The notes under the pieces were generated by a model, which searched no databases, was not told the DNA's origin, and saw nothing but the letters and a program-made list of their open reading frames with translations. Shown piece after piece: positions 6,345-11,847 of a stretch of 11,847 nt of DNA. The DNA comes from Chloroflexota bacterium (GTDB lineage Bacteria; Chloroflexota; Limnocylindria; QHBO01). Location: the NCBI GenBank assembly GCA_013697395.1, contig JACCWY010000399.1, positions 1-11,847 on the forward strand, read 5' to 3'. The first letter of the stretch is position 1. Each line of letters begins with the position of its first letter. Position numbers and translations under genes: made by a program.

Positions 6345-8567
6345 ATGGAGCTCCAGCCCATCCTGTGGGTGATTCCGCTGGCGGGCATCGCCGCCATCGC
6401 CTTCGCCCTCTACCTCGCCTGGGACGTCCTGCGCGCGGACACCGGCACCGAGGCGATGCAGGAGATCGCCGGCACGATCTTCGAGGGCGCCGTTGCATTC
6501 ATCCGGCGCCAGTACCAGACGATCGGGTTGCTCGCCATCGGCGGCGCGGTCGTGATCGGGCTCGTCATCACCCTCGTCGAGGGCCAGGAGGTCGCCGATA
6601 CGAGCATCTTCGGCCTCGACCTGGGCATTCGAACCGGCATCGCGTTCCTCGTCGGCGCCGCCTGCTCCATGGCGTCAGGGATCATCGGCATGTTCATCAG
6701 CGTCAAGGCGAACCTGCGAACGGCGGCCGCGGCGCAGCACAGCCTGGTGCGTGCGGTGCAGGTGGCCATGCGTGGCGGCGCCGTGTCGGGCTTCCTGGTC
6801 GTTGCGCTGTCGCTCCTCGGCGTGTACGGCATCTTCGTCGCCTTCGGCGGGTTCACGAACCCGGAGGAGGCACCCTTCCTCATCGTCGGCTTCGGCTTCG
6901 GCGCCAGCTTCGTGGCGCTCTTCGCACAGCTGGGCGGTGGCATCTACACGAAGGCGGCCGACGTCGGCGCCGACCTGGTGGGCAAGGTCGAGGCCGGCAT
7001 CCCCGAGGACGACCCGCGCAACGCGGCCGTCGTGGCCGACCTGGTTGGCGACAACGTCGGCGATTGCGCCGGTCGCGGCGCCGACCTATTCGAGTCGACG
7101 GCGGCAGAGAACATCGGCGCCATGATCCTGGGCGTGGCCGTGTGGCGGATCGCGACCGAGCTCGGGTGGCCGAATCCCGAGGCGTGGATCTTCTTCCCGC
7201 TCGTCGTCCGCGGATTCGGCCTGCTGGCCACCATCGTGGCCATGTTCTTCGTCCGCGGCCTCGAGGACGAGAACCCCATGAACATCCTGAACCGCGGCTA
7301 CTGGGTCACGACCCTCCTGTCGGTCGCCGGGCTGGCCCTCACGACCTTCGTGATGATGAACACCGCGGCCGACCTGCCGGCGAACGGCATCCCGGCCTGG
7401 ATCTGGTTCTTCGGCGCCGGCATCGTGGGACTCGCGACGAGCGTCGCGTTCGTCTACATCACGCAGTACTACACCGCGGGCAGCTTCCGTCCGGTTCGCG
7501 AGATCGCCGAGGCGTCCAAGACCGGCCCGGCCACGAACATCATCAGTGGCACCGCCGTCGGCTTCGAGACGACCGCGGTGACGGCCATCACCATCGCCAT
7601 CGCCCTGTTTGCCAGCTACACGCTGGGCACGCAGGCCGGCCTGATCAACGAGGCGGGGGACAACGTCGGCGGCATCTTCGGCACCGCCGTGGCCACGATG
7701 GGCATGCTCATGACGACGGCCTACATCCTGGCCATGGACACGTTCGGGCCGATCACCGACAACGCCGGCGGGATCGCCCAGTTCAGCCATGCGGACGAGA
7801 GCGCCCGGGAGATCACCGATCGGCTCGACGCGGTCGGGAACACGACGAAGGCGCTCACCAAGGGGTACGCGATCGCATCGGCCTCGCTGGCCGCCTTCCT
7901 CCTGTTCAGCGCCTACATCGACAAGGTCAACCTGATCCTCACCAACCAGATCGAGGCCGGCACCCGGGAGGCGGGCACGCTGCTCGAGTCGGTCGACCTG
8001 GCCAACGTGAACGTCTTCATCGCCGCGCTCATCGGGGCGATGCTCGTCTACTTCTTCAGCAGCCTCGCCATCCGAGCGGTCGGCACCGCCGCCCAGGCGA
8101 TCATCGTCGAGGTCCGGCGCCAGTTCCGCGAGATGCCGGGCATCATGGATTACACCCAGCGGCCGGACTACGCGCGCGTCGTGGACATCACGACACGTGC
8201 GGCGCTGCGGCAGATGATCCTGCCCGGCACCGTGGCCGTCGCGACGCCGATCATCGTCGGCCTGCTGCTCGGCCACGAGGCCGTGGCCGGCATGCTGATG
8301 GTCGGCACGATCGCCGGCGTCCTGCTGGCGACCGTCCTCAACAACGGCGGCGGGGCGTGGGACAACGCGAAGAAGTACATCGAGTCGGGCCAGCTGAAGG
8401 ACGACGATGGCAACGTGCTCGGCAAGGGATCAGATGCTCACGCCGCGGCCGTCGTGGGCGACACCGTGGGCGATCCCTTCAAGGACACCGCCGGACCGTC
8501 GCTCCACGTCCTCGTCAAGCTGCTGGCCACGATCACGCTGGTCCTGGCGCCGCTGTTCATCCGCTAG
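6345..8567 (+). CDS. hppA: Membrane-bound proton-pumping pyrophosphatase, potassium-independent type
   Basis: This integral membrane enzyme couples hydrolysis of pyrophosphate to ion pumping across the cytoplasmic membrane. The product has 740 residues and roughly 16 hydrophobic segments, as expected for the family. The substrate-binding signature DLVGKVEAGIPEDDPRN starts at residue 210 and runs into the conserved VGDNVGDCAGRGADLFES stretch. The second acidic cluster, DTVGDPFKDTAG, starts at residue 706. GNTTKALTKG carries Lys502 at the site where potassium-dependent enzymes have Ala; this Lys is the established marker of potassium-independent, proton-pumping members. ATG 6345 is preferred because GGGAGG (6335-6340) precedes it and the hydrophobic N-terminus starts there. 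A TTG at 6306 would add a non-conserved Arg/His tail. The gene has its own promoter and is followed after 54 nt by uppP. Identification is very secure. Confidence 0.97.
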   Translation: MELQPILWVIPLAGIAAIAFALYLAWDVLRADTGTEAMQEIAGTIFEGAVAFIRRQYQTIGLLAIGGAVVIGLVITLVEGQEVADTSIFGLDLGIRTGIAFLVGAACSMASGIIGMFISVKANLRTAAAAQHSLVRAVQVAMRGGAVSGFLVVALSLLGVYGIFVAFGGFTNPEEAPFLIVGFGFGASFVALFAQLGGGIYTKAADVGADLVGKVEAGIPEDDPRNAAVVADLVGDNVGDCAGRGADLFESTAAENIGAMILGVAVWRIATELGWPNPEAWIFFPLVVRGFGLLATIVAMFFVRGLEDENPMNILNRGYWVTTLLSVAGLALTTFVMMNTAADLPANGIPAWIWFFGAGIVGLATSVAFVYITQYYTAGSFRPVREIAEASKTGPATNIISGTAVGFETTAVTAITIAIALFASYTLGTQAGLINEAGDNVGGIFGTAVATMGMLMTTAYILAMDTFGPITDNAGGIAQFSHADESAREITDRLDAVGNTTKALTKGYAIASASLAAFLLFSAYIDKVNLILTNQIEAGTREAGTLLESVDLANVNVFIAALIGAMLVYFFSSLAIRAVGTAAQAIIVEVRRQFREMPGIMDYTQRPDYARVVDITTRAALRQMILPGTVAVATPIIVGLLLGHEAVAGMLMVGTIAGVLLATVLNNGGGAWDNAKKYIESGQLKDDDGNVLGKGSDAHAAAVVGDTVGDPFKDTAGPSLHVLVKLLATITLVLAPLFIR

Positions 8568-8578
8568 GAGCGTCGATG
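8566..8578 (+). promoter_or_regulatory. Strong ribosome site and ATG out of frame with uppP
   Basis: AGGAG (8566-8570) overlaps the hppA stop codon and stands 5 nt before an ATG at 8576, a textbook initiation site. That frame reads through the palindrome and overlaps the first third of uppP in a different frame up to 8887. Its translation is Arg/Pro/Ala-rich and looks like GC-biased shadow sequence. The real uppP ATG at 8622 has no such site. The signal may be chance, a short upstream ORF, or a ribosome landing site that feeds uppP. Confidence 0.3.
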
Positions 8579-8610
8579 GCCGGCGCGTATATACGTATAT
8601 ACGCCGCGGC
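8579..8610. repeat. Long AT-rich palindrome between hppA and uppP
   Basis: The core GCGTATATACGTATATACGC (8585-8604) is a perfect 20-bp palindrome centred between 8594 and 8595. With two mismatched pairs it extends to 8579-8610 through an outer GCCG/CGGC stem. It consists of two adjacent copies of GTATATAC (8587-8594 and 8595-8602), each itself palindromic. It is the most striking A/T island in the window. As DNA it looks like an operator for two dimers of a regulator. As RNA it would form a hairpin just before uppP. There is no T-run after it, so simple termination is unlikely. I do not recognise the cognate regulator. Confidence 0.85.
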
Positions 8611-8621
8611 TGCCACAAACC

Positions 8622-9467
8622 ATGGACGTCGTCTTGCAGGCCGCGCTCGTCGGGCTCCTCCAGGGCCTGACCGAGTTCATCCCGATCAGCTCGTCCGCGC
8701 ACCTCGAGCTGGCGCCCTGGATCGCGGGCTGGGAGTCCGACGGGCTGATCGGAAGCCTCGCCTTCGACGTGTTCCTCCACCTCGGGACGCTGGTGGCGCT
8801 GCTGATCTACTTCGCGCGCGACTGGGTGCGCTACATCGGCGCATGGCTCGCGAGCGTGCGCGAGCGTCGCATCGGCGAGGACCCTGACCGTCGGACCGCA
8901 TGGCTCCTGGTGCTGGCCACCGTTCCCGCCGCGATCATCGGCTTCTCGCTCGAGGGTTTCATCGAGGAGTCGTTCCACGGCGACAACGACGGGGCGCGCC
9001 TGGCGATCGCAGGCTTCCTGGTCGTCGGCGCGACCGCGCTGTGGCTGGCGGACCGCCTCGGACGCCGGCAGCGGGACGTGCAGGACCTCACCGTGCCGAC
9101 GGCGCTGACGATCGGGCTGTCGCAGGCCCTGGCGCTGCTCCCCGGCATCAGCCGGTCGGGAGCGACGATCACGGCAGGGCTGGCACTCGGCATGACGCGC
9201 GAGGCCGCCGCCCGCTTCAGCTTCCTGCTCGCCACGCCGATCACCCTGGGGGCTGGCCTGTACGGATCGCGCAGGCTGCTGACGGAGGCACACAGCGGAA
9301 CGGAGTGGCTGGCGATCGGGGTCGGGTTCGCCGTCGCAGCGGTCTCAGGCCTCGTCGCCATCGGATTCCTGCTCTCGTGGCTGCGCCGGCGCTCGGTGAC
9401 CGTGTTCAGCGCCTACCGGGTCCTCTTCGCGCTCTTCATCGTCATCCTGGTGGCGATCGGTCGGTGA
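8622..9467 (+). CDS. uppP: Undecaprenyl-diphosphatase (UppP/BacA family)
   Basis: This membrane phosphatase converts undecaprenyl diphosphate to the monophosphate on the outer side of the membrane, recycling the lipid carrier for peptidoglycan and other wall polymers. Overexpression of family members gives bacitracin resistance. The 281-residue product has about eight hydrophobic segments. The first signature, QGLTEFIPISSSAHL, has catalytic Glu18 and His27 (Ala26 replaces the usual Gly). The second, LLPGISRSGATI, has catalytic Arg178. ATG 8622 matches the usual family start MDxxxAxxxGxxQGLTEF. No Shine-Dalgarno sequence precedes it. The gap to hppA is 54 nt and contains the palindrome described separately, which may regulate this gene. 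Identification is very secure. Confidence 0.96.
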   Translation: MDVVLQAALVGLLQGLTEFIPISSSAHLELAPWIAGWESDGLIGSLAFDVFLHLGTLVALLIYFARDWVRYIGAWLASVRERRIGEDPDRRTAWLLVLATVPAAIIGFSLEGFIEESFHGDNDGARLAIAGFLVVGATALWLADRLGRRQRDVQDLTVPTALTIGLSQALALLPGISRSGATITAGLALGMTREAAARFSFLLATPITLGAGLYGSRRLLTEAHSGTEWLAIGVGFAVAAVSGLVAIGFLLSWLRRRSVTVFSAYRVLFALFIVILVAIGR

Positions 9468-9483
9468 CCGCAGCAGGCGACCT

Positions 9484-9512
9484 TTGACTTGAGGCTGGGC
9501 CGAGCCTACAAT
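9484..9512 (+). promoter_or_regulatory. Strong sigma-70-type promoter for the greA leader
   Basis: TTGACT (9484-9489) and TACAAT (9507-9512) are separated by exactly 17 nt, the best-matched promoter in the window and the only one with both boxes clear. The expected transcript start is near 9519. It begins 17 nt after the uppP stop and points toward greA, which starts about 184 nt downstream of the predicted transcript start. Confidence 0.75.
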
Positions 9513-9518
9513 CTGTCG

Positions 9519-9702
9519 GCCGCCGGCCAGCGCCGGGGGCGCCTGGCCCATCGGGTACGGCCAGCTTCAGGAGACGCCGCCACGTTCGGCGGGGCCTGGA
9601 GCGTTTTTTGTAATCACCAGCAGCGGATGACGTCGCGTCGAACCCCACGACGGGGCGAGCCTCTCCCGGAGGCACCGCACGAGGACGAGGGGGCATCACG
9701 AC
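9519..9702 (+). ncRNA. Structured greA leader, possible attenuator or small RNA
   Basis: The 235-nt gap between uppP and greA contains this untranslated leader (start inferred from the promoter). The first hairpin pairs GGCCAG-CGCC (9525-9534) with GGCG and CTGGCC (9538-9541 and 9543-9548), with one bulged C. The same CTGGCC can instead pair with a second copy of GGCCAG at 9559-9564, which overlaps the base of the terminator-like hairpin at 9564-9602. After that, small stems occur at 9643-9655 (CCCC/GGGG) and 9659-9673 (GCCTC/GAGGC) before the ribosome site. No known riboswitch consensus or T-box is recognised. Transcripts ending at the T-run would be about 90 nt long. Confidence 0.5.
9564..9609 (+). 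terminator. Intrinsic terminator-like hairpin within the greA leader
   Basis: Positions 9564-9571 pair with 9595-9602 over 8 bp including one G-T. After a small internal loop, CCGCC (9577-9581) pairs with GGCGG (9588-9592) around an ACGTTC loop. One G follows and then six T's (9604-9609), the only such T-run in the window. It could end uppP transcripts, but it lies downstream of the greA promoter, so it must also act on greA transcripts. Confidence 0.65.
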
Positions 9703-10164
9703 ATGAACACCAAGCCCGTCTACCTCACCGTCGAGGGGCTCGCGAAGCTCAAGGCCGAGCTCCACGAGCTCGTCACCGTCGACCGTCCGCGCGTCGCTGC
9801 CCGGATCCACGAGGCTAAGCTCGACGGCGACCTGTCCGAGAATGCCGAGTACGAGGACGCCAAGCAGGAGCAGTCCTTCCTCGAGGGGCGCATCGCCACG
9901 CTGGAGCTCCAGCTTCGCAATGCCGCCGTCATCGAGAAGGCCAACGGCGACAGCGTCGGCATCGGCTCCAAGGTCATCATCAAGAGCGGTGACGGCGAGG
10001 AGACCTTCACGATCGTCGGCTCCGCCGAGGCCGCACCGCGCGAGGGGCGGATCAGCAATGAGTCGCCGGTCGGCGCCGCGCTCATGGGACGCAAGAAGGG
10101 CGACACCGTGACGGTCCACGCGCCCGCCGGGCCGATCGAATACACGCTCGTCGGCATCGGCTAG
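9703..10164 (+). CDS. greA: Transcription elongation factor GreA
   Basis: GreA enters the secondary channel of RNA polymerase and stimulates cleavage of backtracked RNA, rescuing stalled complexes. The 153-residue product is close to the usual 155-160. An N-terminal coiled-coil (about 10-78) contains the signature EAKLDGDLSENAEYEDAK. Its tip acids Asp43 and Glu46 correspond to those that help bind the catalytic magnesium. The C-terminal FKBP-like domain (about 80-153) ends in the usual SPVGAALMGRKKGD segment. A GAGGGGG (9687-9693) lies 9 nt before ATG 9703. The gene has its own strong promoter and a long leader with a terminator-like hairpin. It is followed after 9 nt by lysK, indicating an operon. 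Identification is very secure. Confidence 0.97.
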   Translation: MNTKPVYLTVEGLAKLKAELHELVTVDRPRVAARIHEAKLDGDLSENAEYEDAKQEQSFLEGRIATLELQLRNAAVIEKANGDSVGIGSKVIIKSGDGEETFTIVGSAEAAPREGRISNESPVGAALMGRKKGDTVTVHAPAGPIEYTLVGIG

Positions 10165-10173
10165 GGTTCGCTG

Positions 10174-11778
10174 GTGTTCTGGGCTGACGAGCTCGCCGCG
10201 GCGGCCGCCGGCCCGCAGGTCGTCAACGACTCGAAGACGCCGTCGGGGACGGTCCACGTCGGCAGCCTGCGCGGGCCCGTCGTGGTCGACACGATCGTCC
10301 GCGCGCTGCGCGACGCCGGCATCCCGACCGAGCTGCACTACGGCGTCGACGACCTCGACCCGATGGATGCGCAGGCCCTCCTCACGCCCGACGCCATCGA
10401 GCGCTCGATGGGCGTGCCGCTGTCGCACGTGCCCGACCCGGCCGGCGACTGCCACCCGTCGTACGCGCGCCACTTCGCCCAGGTCTTCATCGACACGTTC
10501 GACGGGCTCGGCATCCGGCCCGACACCTACTACTGGATGAGCGAGATCTACGACTCCGGCGCCATGGACGGATACATCCGGACCGCCCTTGACGCCGCCG
10601 CCACGGTGCGCGAGATCTACGTGCGCGTGGCAAACGTCCGCCATCCCGACAACTGGCATCCGCTCTTCGTCATGTGCGACAACTGCGGGCGCATCGGCAC
10701 GACCATCGTGACCGGCTGGGACGGAGATCGCGTCCACTACGAATGCCGCGCGGACCTCGTGGCGTGGGCTACGGGCTGTGGTCACCGCGGCGATGTCTCG
10801 CCTTTCGGCGGTCGCGCCAAGCTGCCGTACAACGTGGACTGGGCGGCCAAGTGGGACCTCTTCGGCGTCACGATCGAGCCCGCCGGCAAGGACCTCTCGA
10901 CGGCAGGCGGCTCGCGGGACCGGTCCGATGCCATCGCGCGCGAGGTGTTCGGCAACGAGCCGCCGCGCAACGTCCCCTATGAGTTCCTCAACATCCGGGG
11001 ACGGAAGATGTCGACCTCGAAGGGTCTGGGGGCATCGGCCACGCGCATCGCCGAAGTCATCCCGCCCGAGCAGCTGCGGCTCCTCTTCCTGCGCCCCAGG
11101 CCGAACACCGCGATCGAGTTCGATCCCGAGGGAACCGATGCCATCCCGCGCCTGTTCGACGAGTCCGACCGCCTGGCCGCCGCCACCGCCGGCCGCGAGG
11201 TGCGCGGCGAGCTTCCGCCCGACCACGAGCGGCTCTTCGCCGTGAGCCTCGTCGAGCCCGACGCGGACGTCGCGAGCGAGGCCGCCGCGTATCGGCCGGC
11301 GTTCAGTCACCTCGCACTGCTCGAGCAGATCCCGGGCATCGACGTCCTCGAGCGGGTCACCACCGAGAAGGGCGCTCCATTGGCCGATCGCGAGCGCGCG
11401 CTCCTCGACGAACGTCGCGCCGCCGCGCGCGCATGGCTGGAGGCCTACGCGCCCGAGCGCGCTCGCCTCTCCGTCCAGCGCGACGCGCTGCCCGCTGCGG
11501 CCGAGGAGCAGCTCGACGATGCGCAGTGCGCCTACCTCGCCACGCTTGCCTCGACGCTTGAGTCCGCCGGGTGGGACGGCGAGAGCGTGCAGGGCGCACT
11601 CTTCGAAACCGCCAAGGACCACGATCTTCCCGCGGGGCGGGCGTTCACCGCCCTCTACCTCGCGTTCCTGGGGCGAAGCTCGGGACCGCGGGCCGGCTGG
11701 CTGCTGGCGGCGCTGGAGCGCGACTTCGTCATCGGCCGCCTTCGCGAAGCCGCCTCAGCGGCGGGCGTTCGGCGGTGA
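10174..11778 (+). CDS. lysK: Class I lysyl-tRNA synthetase
   Basis: The enzyme charges tRNA-Lys with lysine using a Rossmann-type catalytic domain unrelated to the common class II LysS. The 534-residue product matches the class I length. The HIGH-type motif is PSGTVHVGSLRG (23-34), with His28 and Gly30 kept but Ser31 where Asn is common. The second signature, KMSTSKG, lies at 278-284. A metal-binding insert contains CDNCG (Cys168, Cys171) plus Cys191, Cys202 and His204. The C-terminal alpha-helical part, which in class I LysRS recognises the anticodon, ends in GPRAGWLLAALERDFVIGRL, typical of the family. GTG 10174 is preferred: AGGG (10163-10166) lies 7 nt upstream and the FWADELA start matches homologues. 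It follows greA by 9 nt and its stop overlaps the serS start, so greA-lysK-serS is probably one unit. Very secure. Confidence 0.96.
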   Translation: MFWADELAAAAAGPQVVNDSKTPSGTVHVGSLRGPVVVDTIVRALRDAGIPTELHYGVDDLDPMDAQALLTPDAIERSMGVPLSHVPDPAGDCHPSYARHFAQVFIDTFDGLGIRPDTYYWMSEIYDSGAMDGYIRTALDAAATVREIYVRVANVRHPDNWHPLFVMCDNCGRIGTTIVTGWDGDRVHYECRADLVAWATGCGHRGDVSPFGGRAKLPYNVDWAAKWDLFGVTIEPAGKDLSTAGGSRDRSDAIAREVFGNEPPRNVPYEFLNIRGRKMSTSKGLGASATRIAEVIPPEQLRLLFLRPRPNTAIEFDPEGTDAIPRLFDESDRLAAATAGREVRGELPPDHERLFAVSLVEPDADVASEAAAYRPAFSHLALLEQIPGIDVLERVTTEKGAPLADRERALLDERRAAARAWLEAYAPERARLSVQRDALPAAAEEQLDDAQCAYLATLASTLESAGWDGESVQGALFETAKDHDLPAGRAFTALYLAFLGRSSGPRAGWLLAALERDFVIGRLREAASAAGVRR

Positions 11779-11847
11779 GCGTCGGCCTCCAGCGGCTGCG
11801 CGAGGAGCCGGACCTCCTTCGGCGCGCCACCGCCGACAAGGGCGAGG
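11775..11847 (+). CDS. serS: Seryl-tRNA synthetase, 5' fragment (runs off window)
   Basis: GTG 11775 overlaps the lysK stop by four bases (GTGA), a common sign of translational coupling. The 24 visible codons read VGLQRLREEPDLLRRATADK and then GE. This matches the N-terminus of bacterial SerS, where a [LR]LRE.P[ED]L.R.[AG]...[RK]GE pattern begins the tRNA-binding coiled-coil arm. No catalytic motif is visible in this fragment. The identity rests on this short pattern and on the neighbouring lysyl-tRNA synthetase gene, so it is probable rather than proven. Confidence 0.7.
   Translation, partial: MSVGLQRLREEPDLLRRATADKGE

Noticed and set aside
8585..8604. The palindrome as an intrinsic terminator of hppA
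   Set aside because: There is no T-run on either side and the core stem is A/T-rich; a regulatory site fits better.
6365..8887. Long plus-strand open frame overlapping hppA and uppP
   Set aside because: It runs through two well-identified membrane protein genes in another frame and is almost pure Arg/Gly/His/Pro. Only the ATG 8576 within it is kept, as an initiation-site observation.
9519..9702. T-box or known riboswitch in the leader, suggested by the downstream synthetase genes
   Set aside because: No T-box consensus (AGGGTGGNACCGCG-like) or other known aptamer core could be found, and the first gene is greA.
9489..9818. Open frame across the greA leader into greA
   Set aside because: Its TTG start lies inside the promoter spacer, no ribosome site precedes it, and it runs into greA out of frame.
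9442..11622. Very long open frame on the minus strand opposite greA and lysK
   Set aside because: It mirrors the codon structure of two unmistakable genes; its translation is low-complexity Arg/Val/Gly/Asp-rich with no family resemblance. Long antisense frames are expected at this GC content.
1..11847. Sigma-54 (-24/-12) promoters near rpoN or elsewhere
   Set aside because: Several TGGCAC strings occur, for example near 41 and 9180, but none is followed after 5 nt by TTGC at a sensible distance from a gene start.
1..11847. Mobile elements, CRISPR arrays, tRNA or rRNA genes
   Set aside because: No transposase-like coding region, spaced repeats, cloverleaf or rRNA-like sequence was seen; composition is even throughout.

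Overview
The window is GC-rich (about 70% by eye) bacterial chromosomal DNA, tightly packed with housekeeping genes. It has no mobile element, CRISPR array, tRNA or rRNA that I can see. A class I lysyl-tRNA synthetase, a potassium-independent membrane pyrophosphatase, a sigma-54 factor and very GC-rich composition together suggest a Chloroflexota-like (possibly Limnocylindria/Ellin6529-type) or related deep-branching terrestrial bacterium. That placement is inference and needs a phylogeny.

Layout. Positions 1-684 hold the 3' part of a TPR-like gene, followed by ndk (717-1184). Facing them is lepB on the minus strand (1222-1908). A 70-nt divergent promoter region (1909-1978) separates lepB from a histidine-phosphatase gene (1979-2620). 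Next comes a sigma-54 gene (rpoN, 2695-4110) with its own TATAAT box. It is followed after 20 nt by a membrane-anchored protein with three Ig-like domains and a beta-propeller (4131-6191). hppA (6345-8567) has its own promoter. It is followed, across a 54-nt gap filled by a long AT-rich palindrome, by uppP (8622-9467). A strong promoter and a structured 184-nt leader with a terminator-like hairpin precede greA (9703-10164). greA runs on into lysK (10174-11778), which overlaps the start of serS (11775 to the window end).

Functional themes are transcription (RpoN, GreA), translation (LysK, SerS), pyrophosphate and lipid-carrier turnover (HppA, UppP), protein export (LepB) and nucleotide balance (Ndk). 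HppA removes the pyrophosphate that synthetases and polymerases release, and UppP recycles the undecaprenyl carrier for cell-wall synthesis.

Three points deserve most attention. First, the sigma-54 protein carries a four-cysteine zinc-ribbon-like insert just after region I. Second, the greA leader looks like an attenuator or small-RNA unit, similar in layout to the E. coli greA leader. Third, a perfect 20-bp palindrome made of two GTATATAC units sits between hppA and uppP. I found no clearly new multi-gene system.
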